This document shows positions 47,873 to 62,844 of a stretch of DNA of 64,000 nucleotides, piece after piece; position 1 is the stretch's first letter; every line of letters begins with the position of its first letter. Below the pieces are notes generated by a model. The model was given only the letters and a program-made list of their open reading frames with translations. It was not told where the DNA came from and ran no database searches. The translations under genes were made by a program, and so were the position numbers. This DNA is from Stomorhina lunata. Lineage: Eukaryota; Arthropoda; Insecta; Diptera; Rhiniidae. The DNA lies in contig OW121741.1 in the NCBI GenBank assembly GCA_933228675.1, forward strand, positions 38,283,952 through 38,347,951. The letters run 5' to 3'.

Positions 47873-48556
47873 AATAGCTCATTCACATTGAGCTCGAAAA
47901 CTAGTTAAAGTAGTTTTCGCCTTAAAACAATATTGAAAACTTAAGTTTTCACATACAAAACGAAAACTCCTTCTATATGAGTTTTCAACGAAAACTTATT
48001 TGAAAACTATTAAAATACCGATACAACACTGAGTTCATACCATTTATTACAACTCTAAGTTGGAAAAATGAGAAAATATTAAAATAAATGTCAGTTGAAA
48101 ATAAAATATAAAAAAAACAATAATTTTAATATTAAAAATTTCTGAAAAAAACATTGTGAATGTGACGAATATGTTATTATTTTATCGTTTTTTACTACAA
48201 TTTAATAATTCTAAAGTATTTGGTGTACGGTTTTTAAATTTAACCCCTTGACGTATTTCCACGAGTCTGACTCGTGGTACAATTTCTGTGCCTAACATCA
48301 TTATAACGAGTCTGACTCGTTTTGCGACTGTTCTTAAGCATCAAAACTGGTTTGTTTAGTGCAAGTTGTATGCGAACAGTTGGTAGCGAACTTCGTTACA
48401 CTAATTGATACGACAAGGGGTTAAACGCGATTGATAAAAAAATTTTACCGAAAACTCATGAAGTGCCAAATTTTCATAATGTGAATGGTAAAGTTTTCGA
48501 TTGTGTTTTCATATCCGAAAACACCTAAAAACTTATAGTGTGAATGGGCTATAAGC
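47873..48556. mobile_element. MITE with TAGCYCATTCACA ends
   Basis: Left end AATAGCTCATTCACATTGAG; right end GTGTGAATGGGCTATAAGCC, inverted. Many GAAAACT/AGTTTTC words lie between. It carries a smaller TTAA-type MITE inside (48244-48420). Confidence 0.6.
48244..48420. mobile_element. piggyBac-type MITE (177 bp) flanked by TTAA
   Basis: TTAA at 48240-48243 and 48421-48424 flank inverted ends CCCCTTGACGTAT and its complement (one mismatch in 13). TTAA duplication with CCC-starting ends is typical of piggyBac. Inside are two palindromes, CCACGAGTCTGACTCGTGG (48259-48277) and ACGAGTCTGACTCGT (about 48307-48321). Confidence 0.85.
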
Positions 48557-48620
48557 CTTCATTATTTTCATAATTTATTATATTCATAAACTCTGTAAAT
48601 AAATAATAATATATCCACGC

Positions 48621-49349
48621 TTTATATTCAAAAAGTGCTATCTACATTTTCGACCAAAATGGTTTTTAATGGAAACGTGTTCCTTGGCTTATTTGTCATA
48701 TGTTATATAAATTTTAAGGAAGAAAAATAATTTTAAAACATTTTTTTTATAAATTGTGTTTGTGCTATCTACACATAATCAAAAAATAGTGCTATCTACA
48801 TTAAAAATATTTGTGGAAATAATAACAATTGTTATAAAATATACATTGTAATTTGTGATAAACCAACAAAATGGACCACAATTCCCGGCAAAGTACTGTA
48901 TTATGAATTTCTAAAATATACTCGGCCTTTGACCATAACAGATTGTAAGTAAACGTCATATAAGAAAGAGAATACCCTGAATTCTATTGACATATTTATA
49001 ATAAATCTTGTTTTAATCAAAAAACTTGTTATTTTAATTAAAATTCGTGATATTTTGATAAAAGCTTCAATTTTCGTTATATTTTATTTTTTTCTTGTTA
49101 AAATAATGCTATCTACTTGCTTTAGTACTTGAAACGATAAAATTTTAACTCGTAAAAAGTGCTATCTACTATAGAACCGAAAATATAAGGAGTTAATAAA
49201 AAAAACTTAATGCGTACAAGATCTTAGCCCCGATTTGTATGGTATTGTAAAACAAAGTTTATTTATTTCTCTTATAGTTAATGACAAAAACAGTTTTTTT
49301 CCTCTCCTGTAAAATTGTGAATTTGTAGATAGCACTTTTTGAATATAAA
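48621..49349. mobile_element. MITE with perfect 26-bp ends and repeated GTGCTATCTAC
   Basis: 48621-48646 and 49324-49349 are perfect inverted repeats (TTTATATTCAAAAAGTGC..., read inward). The core GTGCTATCTAC or a one-base variant recurs inside as direct copies near 48765, 48790, 49106 and 49158. It ends about 245 bp before the CSN2 start codon. Confidence 0.88.
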
Positions 49350-49592
49350 CCCTCGATATATTTTATTATATTAAATTTTAGTTTCACATTTTTTTCTTTC
49401 AGTGTAGTTGTTACTAAATAAGCAACTCTGCATCTTAATTTCTAACAATCTGGCAGTCTTCATTATTGACATCTGCAAAAATAAGGTTTTGTTTGTGCAA
49501 AAATAGAATTTATTGCAGAATTTTATAGAAAAATTCGAAATTTCTACGATTAATTTGATTAAATTTGAGAACTAAAAACAAAATCTGAAAAA

Positions 49593-54039
<4,447 letters not shown>

Positions 54040-54174
54040 AAATTACCCCTTAAACGAAAGCATTCATTTACATATTTTTATTAATTACTAAAAAAACACA
54101 CTCATGTGAGATGAAATAAATATCTTATAAAGAAGTCTTACTTAAATTACTTGTACTCTTTTTATTATTGTGTA

Positions 54175-56040
54175 AAAACAAGAAAATTTTTCCTATAAAT
54201 ATAAGAGATTTTTGAAAAATTTCCTATATAAATAAGAAAATTTTGAAAAATTTCCTAGAAAATTTTTAAAAAAAATTCCTATAAAAATAATAAAGTTTTT
54301 AAAAATTTTCTATAAAAATAGGAAAGTTTTTAAAAATTTTCTATAAAAAAAAGAAATTTTGAAAAAATTGAATATTAAAATTAAAAGTTTTCGGAAATTT
54401 TCCTGCAAAAATAAGAAATTTTTTTAAATTTTCCTTTAAAAACAAGAAATTTTTGAAAAATTTCTTATAAAAATAAGAAATTTTTGAAATATTTCTTATA
54501 AAAATAAGAAATTTTTGAAAAATTTCTTATAAAAATAAGAAATTTTTGAAAAAATTCTTATAAAAATAAGAAATTTTTGAAAAATTTCTTATAAAAATAA
54601 GAAATTTTTGAAAAATTTTTCTTATAAAAATGAGAAATTTTTGAAAAATTTCTTATAAAAATAAGAAATTTTTTGAAAAATTTCTTATAAAAATAAGAAA
54701 TTTTTTGAAAAATTTCTTATAAAAATAAGAAATTTTTGAAAAATTTTTCTTATGAAAATGAGAAATTTTTGAAAAATTTCTTATAAAAATATGAAATTTT
54801 TTGAAAAATTTCTTATAAAAATGAGAAATTTTTGAAAAATTTCTTATAAAAATAAGAAATTTTTGAAAAATTTCTTATAAAAATAACCAAATTTTGAAAA
54901 ATTTCTTATAAAAATAAGAAATTTTTGAAAAATTTCTTATAAAAAGAAATTTTTGAAAAATTTCTTGTAAAAATTAGAAATTTTTGAAAAATTTATAAAA
55001 ATAAGAAATTTTTGAAAAATTTCTTATAAAAAAAAGAAATTTTTGAATAATTTCTTATAAAAACAATAAATTTTTGAATAATTTCTTATAAAAATAAAAA
55101 TTTTTTAAAAAATTTCTTGTAAAAATTTCTTATAAAAATAAGAAATTTTTGAAAATTTCTTTTAAAAATAAGAAATGTTTGAAAAATTTCTTATAAAAAT
55201 AAGAAATTTTTGAAAAATTTCTTATAAAAATAAGAAATTTTTGAAAAATTTCTTATAAAAATAAGAAATTTTTGAAAATTTCTCATAAAAATAAGAAATT
55301 TTTGAAAATTTTCTTATAAAAATAAGAAATTTTTGAAAATTTTCTTATAAAAATAAGAAATTTTTGAAAAATTTCTTATAAAAATAAGAAATTTTTGAAA
55401 AATTTCTTATAAAAATAAGAAATTTTTGAAAAATTTCTTATAAAAATAAGAAATTTTTAAAAAATTTCTTATAAAAATAAGAAATTGTTGAAAAATTTCT
55501 TATAAAAATAAGACATTTTTGAAAAATTTCTTGTAAAGATAAGAAATTTTTGAAAATTTTCTTATATAAATAAGAAATTTTTGAAAAAATTCTTATAAAA
55601 ATAAGAAATATTTGAAAAATTTCTTATAAAACTAACAAATTTTTGAAAAATTTCTTATAAAACTAAGAAATATTTGAAAAATTTCTTATAAAAATAAGAA
55701 ATTTTTGAAAAATTTCTTATAAAAATAAGAAATTTTTGAAAAATTTCTTATAAAAATAAGAAATTTTTGAAAAATTTCTTATAAAAATAAGAAATTTTTG
55801 AAAAATTTCTTATAAAAATAAGAAATTTTTGAAAAATTTCTTATAAAAGTAAGAAATTTTTGAAAAATTTCTTATAAAAATAAGAAATTTTTGAAAAATT
55901 TCTTATAAAAATAAGAAATTTTTCAAAATATTTTTTAATTTTCAAAAAATTAGAAAATTTTGAAAAATTTCTTATAAAAATAAGAAATTTTTTAAAATTT
56001 CCCATAAAAATAAGAAATTTTTGAAAAATTTCCCAAAAAA
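54175..56040. repeat. 31-bp palindromic satellite, about 58 copies
   Basis: Unit AAGAAATTTTTGAAAAATTT + CTTATAAAAAT. GAAATTTTTGAAAAATTTC is a perfect palindrome around one G, and CTTATAAAAATAAG folds as well. It starts about 55 bp after the CSN2 polyadenylation signal. The middle is homogeneous; both edges are degenerate. Confidence 0.95.
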
Positions 56041-56048
56041 AAAATTAA

Positions 56049-56275
56049 ATTATATGAAAAACTTTAAACTTGATTATTTCCTTAAATATGATAGCTAAAG
56101 CCTAAATAATGAAAATCTGTGATAAGTCATATTTTATACAAAAAATTGATTTTTGAGTTTTTTATATGAAAAACTTTAAACTTGAATATTTTCCTAAATA
56201 TGATAGCTAGAGCCTTAATAATGAAAATCTGTGATCAGTTATATTTTATACCAAAAATTGATTTTTTTGAAATAA
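56049..56275. repeat. 112-bp tandem pair at the satellite edge
   Basis: TATATGAAAAACTTTAAACT occurs at about 56049 and 56162. Each copy continues AATATGATAGCTA and AATAATGAAAATCTGTGAT. Confidence 0.85.
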
Positions 56276-56355
56276 ACATGTTTATAATAAGGTCTTACTT
56301 AAATAATTTGTACTCTCTTTATTTTTATAGATTTAATTAAATTTAAATAATATAT

Positions 56356-56988
56356 TTAAGGATTCGATATTGTCAACTTGGAATTATTACATTTACTATA
56401 AATAGTTTTTCTTAATTTGTATAAACCAAATAAGATAAAACTGAATATCACAACTAAAGCTAATGAAGCGAACACAACAGCTGTAGCTGTACCCGGTTTG
56501 GACCAATCCAAAATTTCATAGACATAATGATTGCCATTGCTGAAAAGAAGGAAACAAATAAATTTAAATATAAATCAAGAACAAAGTGAAAAACCTATAT
56601 AAAAAAAATGGAGGTGAGTTTTTATACCTTTTACCACCAATGGTTAAATCTTCTCAGAAAGTCACTCTGAGTCGATAAGCAAACTATGTAGATCACAGAC
56701 CAATATTTCTATTTGTTTCTGGCAAAACTTAATATACACTTCTTAAATAGGGTGGTAAAGGGTCTAAAAATTCTACCTCCATTTTCTTCTTAAATACTTA
56801 CACATCCACACCACCCGCCGAATAGTAGATAATGGAAAAAATTCCATATAAAAATCCTAATGTAAGAGGATAAATAAAATGTAGAATGTGTGACGGGAAT
56901 GCAACCAACATATGATCCAATATCATTAATATGGAGTTGAAGCCATGAGCCCATAGATTATACAAATCCGAAGCGAGGGCTTGGTCGG
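56356..56988 (-). CDS. Rolling stone-like membrane protein, last two exons
   Basis: Two exons, 56802-56988 and 56356-56539, GT-AG bounded and rejoining in phase (GGVDV|NGNHYVYEILDWSKPGTA). The first reads DQALASDLYNLWAHGFNSIL, then FPSHILHFIYPLTLGFLYGI and FSIIYYSAGG. The second carries a final membrane helix (ATAVVFASLALVVIFSFILF) and ends KLTISNP-stop. The blocks xNLWAHGxNS, LHFxYPLxxGxxYxxFSxIYYxxGG and LDWSKPG are those of insect Rolling stone (rost) multipass proteins, linked to myoblast fusion in Drosophila. The 5' exons encoding the first helices were not found and must lie to the right. Two in-frame exons without lesions suggest a live gene. Confidence 0.8.
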
Positions 56989-58351
56989 CTGAAATAAAAA
57001 CAAAAATATTTAATAGGAGAAATATTTAATTGAAGAAATATTCTACTTTAAAACGAAACTGAAATAATTTTTAAAATCTTTTGATCTAAATGATCCATAA
57101 TTTTCCAAATTCAATTTAATTCCGAATATAATTGATTTGAAAAATACCGGTAATGCCTATTTCGAATGCTATTTCCTAATATTTATTATCTAATGTTGAC
57201 ATCAGCGACTTTTGGTCTCGGTAAGACGGTGCAACAAGCCACATAGCCGGCTAAACAATTCAGTTATTATATGAGAAATTTCCCAGTCGCGTATGTCTCG
57301 TTCTTTGGATTTAACTCCGCTGGATAATTTTCTCTGAGGCTATTTAAAAGACTGGGTTTTCGAGAACAAATCAGGAACAACTGACTTCTGATGTATTGGC
57401 GATATAAGCGAAGCTTATATCAAAAATATTCAAAATAGGTGGAAGGAGTGTACGTCTGTCGATGTACTAGAGGTGAACATTTACCCAAAATCATATTCCA
57501 TTATTAGTTCCAATTTTTATACCAACTATCAAAAATAATGGGTGTTATATTAAGATTGTCATTATTTTTTGTAATTTCCTCAATATTTTCTTTAAAACCA
57601 AAAAGGATATATATTCTGGATCATTATGAAATTTTCAGACGATTAAGCGATTCCCGTCTGTCTGTCTGTTTATTGAAAACATAACAAAACGAGCTAGGGC
57701 AACAAAATTTAGGAAGAATATGTCTTTAAAAATTTTGATATTAAAATTTAGCAAAATCTGTTTGACCAAAGACTCTATAATATAAAGATGTTGCACTTTT
57801 ATACGTTGATTTGCTTAACCGCTTTTAATCTAATTCAAAAACAACAAATGGAGACAATTATCCAATTAGGGAATGCTAAGGCACACACACGTGCTCATAA
57901 AATGTATGTTTGTGTGTTTATGTGTTTTTCATTGTTTTTTTATCCACTTTTATTTCTCTTTTAACAGATAACAAATGTATGGACCATAGCTCCCATTAGT
58001 TTCCAAATTTTGTTTTTGCATATGGGCAAATCCGAAAAACATTAAGCCAAGAACAAAATTTTAAAACTTTCAAATTCATTTATTTGTGTTTATGGAAAAA
58101 TTTACCATATATTGATCCTTTAAAATATATATTGGATACAATTTTTGATTGTTCTCTTCGTGAATGGTAGGTTTTTATTTGCACCTATCTCGAATTATTA
58201 TCAATTTAAAAAAAAATAGGTTTTTCAAATGTTCCACTTTGGTATCAAGTTTCAGTAGGGACTCAAAGTCTGCTTAATTTTATACAATTAAATGTAAAAG
58301 ACCCCATCAAAAGTAATTGGATTGATATAAATAACGTCGTAAAAAAGGGCT
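56989..58351. other. intron of the Rolling stone-like gene, no exon recognised
   Basis: 57530-57810 holds a common fly dispersed-repeat style segment (CCCGTCTGTCTGTCTG at 57653-57668). Otherwise nothing. Confidence 0.4.
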
Positions 58352-58545
58352 GAAAGTGTGTAGCGTCCGTCATAGAAATAAAGGTTTTTTTTTTAATTTG
58401 ATTAGTGGAATTTTTCTTTTTTCTTCAATTGAACCTGGTACGTAAAGAGAACTTATAGTATGCTTTACATTAGGCTTAAAATATATAGATGTTAATATAG
58501 CATTTTATAGAATAATATGTATCGGAAAGTGTGTAGCGTCCGTCA
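58352..58545. repeat. 21-bp direct repeat with GTGTGTAGCGTCCGTCA
   Basis: Identical 21-bp copies at 58352-58372 and 58525-58545, offset 173, with AT-rich sequence between. The copies are GC-richer than their surroundings, like the internal TIR-core repeats of the MITEs in this window. Confidence 0.8.
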
Positions 58546-58878
58546 CAGTATATATTTTTTACAAAATGATATTTATAAAATACACGATTTACGAACATAT
58601 ATCTATCTTATTCATAAAGCAATAACACTGTCTATATCTTCAGATTAAATTTAAGGTATTAGGTGTTAAAAATAAACATACAGTGGGGCAAATTTGATGT
58701 TTTTGAAAAGCCGCAGCATTGTTGGGATGAAAAATATTAAATTGTGCCCAAAAATCGCATTTTTAAAAAGGTCAAAATTCGTTTTAGACCTATGGTTTCT
58801 TTGGCAAAGTTTCTTGGAATGACCTATAGAATCATAATCGCGATGAGCACTTGAGGTAAAAAATTGACCCACCCTAAT

Positions 58879-58879
58879 A

Positions 58880-58932
<53 letters not shown>
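58879..58932. repeat. TA dinucleotide microsatellite
   Basis: About 27 uninterrupted AT units. A second TA tract lies at 59549-59620. Confidence 0.95.
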
Positions 58933-58935
<3 letters not shown>

Positions 58936-59544
58936 TGGTACGCTTTTGCTAAAAAGCTAAATGCTAAATGACAAAAAAACTCGGTTTACGCGGTAGTTTG
59001 GAAATTTTCATTCATATTTGCGAGTGTGCTCCACGAAAAACCGGTATTTTGAAAAATTTACGCTGAAGTTTTCGTCATTTACACCTACCTATATGGAGCA
59101 CATTAACGCGATATATATTAAACGATGCGAAATTGAAAGATCTACAAATCGTTATCTATTTTTAAGGCGGCCAAAAATATGCGAATAAAATTAAAAAGTG
59201 GCAAAAACGAGCTTCAAATTTTGCCAGCCATTAAGTGACGAAATTAAAATTTAGAGGGAAGTGGATTCATCCCCTAAGTGTGGTGTCTATTTCGTAGAAC
59301 AACGACTTTTGTCCAAATGTTAAAACGAATGCAGACGAAGACGAAATATGAAGAAAAACTTTAATGCTACAATCGATTTTTTAAATTTGCATGCCAATCA
59401 TGCTTAGATGCGCAAATTTGGGCTACTAAGATATTGTGTTCAGTATACAGAAGTTTTTGCGAGTTCAAGATCTGTAATTAGATTTCCCGAACTCCTAAGG
59501 GTAGAAAGTCGGTTTCAAAGGAATAAAAACTGTTTGAGTTTTGC

Positions 59545-59548
<4 letters not shown>
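58933..59548. other. spacer, no gene recognised
   Basis: No motif in any frame that I could support. Confidence 0.4.
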
Positions 59549-59579
<31 letters not shown>

Positions 59580-59624
59580 TATATATACATAAATTTATAT
59601 ATATATACATATATATATGTAATA

Positions 59625-60083
59625 CCCCGACAACATTCCAATTATAAGAAAGGGTACTTAGACAATGAGCTGCATCCGTATGCACGACTTGAAGATACTG
59701 TTTTCGAATTTCGGGTTTTCATATTATTATTATCATTAACCAGCCGTTTTGGAGTTATATTTACATTATTTGCAAAAAACAAGTTTTTCGGAAAAAATTA
59801 TATCTGTGGTAGTCATCCGCATAGCATACCAGAGGTCCCAAGTTCGATCGGAGCTCAGACCCACTTGAAAAAAATAAATTTTCAAAAAAGCGGCTGTTCA
59901 CCTCATAACTCTGCTAGCCACTGGTTATTGAGTACAAGGCTATGTAAAACTTCTCTAACTAATGCATTTGCCGTTCGGGGCCGGAATTAAAACGTAGGTA
60001 CCTTTCAATGATTCAAAAATAAAATCGGATGCAGCTCATTGCCTGAGAGAAGTAAACCTTTTCCAATTGGAATGTTGTCGGGG
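59625..60083. mobile_element. MITE with CCCCGACAAC ends inserted in TA repeats
   Basis: 459-bp element: left end CCCCGACAACATTCCAATT, right end AATTGGAATGTTGTCGGGG, inverted, with GAGCTGCATCCG about 35 bp inside both ends. TA-rich microsatellite on both sides hides any target duplication. Confidence 0.85.
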
Positions 60084-61130
60084 AATTATATATATATTCT
60101 GATACAAGCAAAAGTGGGCGGATCCCGCCCATTTTTTGCACATATCACTTCTCTTTTAATACCAGAGATATTCATTTTGGCCAGCTAAAAGTGGAAAAAG
60201 TCACACAGTAAAAGGCTTAAACTTGGCGTAGAACAAAAAGCTTAAAATAATGTGTCTAAGAGCTATGTTCTGACAAACGCAAATCGCTTAACTTTTGCTG
60301 TTACGATATGAAATCGCTTGATAGGTGTTCTGTAAAACGCAAACGCCAGAGTTTTAGCGGCTTGAAGCCGCATGCATATACTAAGGCGATTTGATGTTTT
60401 TCTGTAAAACTAAACACTATATTCGATATAAACTGAAACACAACTTAAGTTAAATATGTTTTCTTTTTATTTTAGTAGGAATTACTACTTGTTTTACACT
60501 TTTTTATTTAAAATATGCATTTAAAAAATTTGCTTTAAATTTAAACACTTTTACTGCCAATTGTTTACAAAAATACTGAAAATCAGCTGGTTGAATGAAC
60601 TTCGAAAGGCAGGTGTTGTTTAATTTTTGGTTACTTATTCCTCAATTAACTAGTTACTTATTCTTCTTTTTTTTATATTGTTATTTCGACTTGTCAATGA
60701 ACAATTATTTAATAATACCCTAAATAGAAACAAAAAAGTTATTTGAAGGCAGCAAAAATATCTTCAAATTAATATGAATGCAAATAAATAAATAAAAAAT
60801 TTAGCCGAATACCCGTAAGGAAAAGTACCGAGTACTCGAAAAAAAAACTAACAATTATTGTAAGTATTTAAAAGTGGCATCACTAATTGAAAACAAAAAC
60901 AGAAGCAGCCTCATCAGATTTAGTTAAATTCTATTTTATATAAATTTATTGAAGAAATTTATTATAATCGGTGTAAAAAATACAAGATTTTATTTATTGG
61001 AGATTAAATAATTAATAGCCGGCGTTTTTCATTAGAATTTCATCGGCAGTGTACAGATTTTCAGCAGCCTTTTAAAGTCGACTACAGCAAACTGAATCTT
61101 AGCAATTAATTTTTGTGTATGTAAAACAAC
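60084..61130. other. left flank of the Harbinger genes
   Basis: TTCTG(T)AAAACGCAAA-type words at about 60266 and 60330 resemble ends of Harbinger elements, so the left terminus may lie here. The right terminus is outside the window, so this cannot be tested. Confidence 0.3.
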
Positions 61131-62269
61131 ATGTAAGTAGTTCATATTCGTATATACATAATATTTATTAATAAATGAATTGTTTACTAATAGGGCAAAA
61201 CAAAAGTCTGTCGAGCAGTGTAAAATCTTTCTCCAATTTATGGAAAAGCACCCCGATATTGCCAAGGGCCATTACAAAGGTGATCGAGTCAAACTTGACA
61301 AATTTTGGAAAGAATTAACGTGTCAACTCAATGCCAATGGACCTCCGTCTAAAGAAGTTGCTAATTGGAAAAAGGTATGTACATACATAGGCAAACGTCT
61401 ACATGGGGGTAACACATAACTTTCTAAATTGGATCAAAAATGAATATAAAACTCTTTAAGATTTTATAAACACAAACTTTCCAGCCTACTATGACTTCAT
61501 AGAAAGCGTTGTTCCAAAATCGGTTGTTACCCTCATCTAGACTTACGCCAAAACTTGTATTTTCAATAAATTAAAAAAAATCTCTTTGTAGATTTGGTGC
61601 GACTGGAGAAGAAGTATTAAAACAAGACTGGCAGAAAATAAAATGTCTTTAAAAAAGACAGGGGGGGGAGATTTCCAGCAACACTACCTAACGCCAGTTG
61701 AGGAACAACTGGCTGTAGTGTGTAATATATTTCACGCTGTAGAGGGTATTCCAAAAGCAAAATCGTTTGGAATACCTTTTAAAGTCAAGAGTGGAGCCTT
61801 AAAAGTTCAAACATCAAAGGATTTCAGCCCAAAAGTTCCTCAAAGACAACCTTCTCCAAAGTCACCTTCTACGTCAAAGTCGCCTAGTCCAAAATCGCCT
61901 TCTCCTTCAAAGTCACCTTCTCCTTCAAAGTCGCCTTCTCCTCAATTTAGAAAGGCCAGATTCAATGGAGATATCCAAAATATAATGAGCGAAGAAACAA
62001 AAAATTTTGACCATATATGCGAAAAGCTAGAAGAAATTAAGGAGAATATAAAAGACCAAACGAAATATTTACTGTACATACAAAGAAGCATGGAGGAAAT
62101 GTGTTCTTTGAAGAGAAAAGAATATGACGAAATAAAAAAACACCATAAGGAATTGGAAAAAATTGGCTTTAGTCGGAATAAAATGAAGCTGGAGTTTTTA
62201 AAATTAGAAAAAATGAAGATGGGAATAAATGTAGAGGAGGAAAATGTAGAAGACGTTGAATATAATTAG
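61131..62269 (+). CDS. Harbinger Myb/SANT-like DNA-binding protein
   Basis: Accessory protein of a PIF/Harbinger transposon. The start codon is split by an intron: AT (61131-61132), donor GTAAGTAG, acceptor TACTAATAG, then G at 61194. Exons 61194-61374 and 61592-62269 follow. It begins MAKQKSVEQCKIFLQFMEKH and carries a trihelix/MADF-type domain with Trp spacing (KFWKEL, ANWKK, IWCDWRRSIKTRLAENKM) and the Harbinger signature TGGGDFQQHYLTPVEEQLAV. A linker of repeated SPSPKSPSPSKSP follows (61855-61940), then a charged coiled-coil C-terminus. It converges with the transposase gene at 62845. Such proteins bind the element ends and carry the transposase to the nucleus. No lesion seen in 286 residues. 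Confidence 0.85.
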
Positions 62270-62844
62270 TTTTTTAAAAAAGTCACTAAAAGGTTGTGAG
62301 GGTATTAGGAATGGAATCCATTCTTTGACTAACTGCTTGTTCCACAATATCGAATGAAGATTGGTCGGAAATAAATTGTGTAATTTGATTTTTTTTTTTT
62401 AATTTAGTTTTCTATATTTTTTTTATTTTGATATTATGCATCAGGCAGGAAAATCTCACAATCCCAAATTTTCTTCAAAAGACTGATGCAATTCATTAAT
62501 ATATATCTTTTTTGATATAGATGTTTTTTTTAACAGTAAATGAAATTTTAATTTAGTAAAATGTGATATATGAATTATTTTTATTTTATTTCTTTTGATT
62601 CTTTTTTAACTTTTAATGTTTTATGATACTTTTGTTTTGTTATGTTAATTTTTTTTAAAACAGTGAATAAAATGTTAATTTACTTTTTTATAAACAAAAA
62701 ATTTAAGACTCAACCACAATTGAACTTCAGAACTAGGGTTATATTGATTGAAAATTTTCTACAAAAATGTTTTTAACAAAAATTCTATATCAAAAACTGC
62801 CACTTTTAAAAAACTTTCGGTCGGGCCGTCACGAAACAGGTAAC
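62270..62844. other. convergent spacer between the two Harbinger genes
   Basis: T-rich with AATAAA-like words on both strands; probably holds both 3' ends. Confidence 0.5.
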
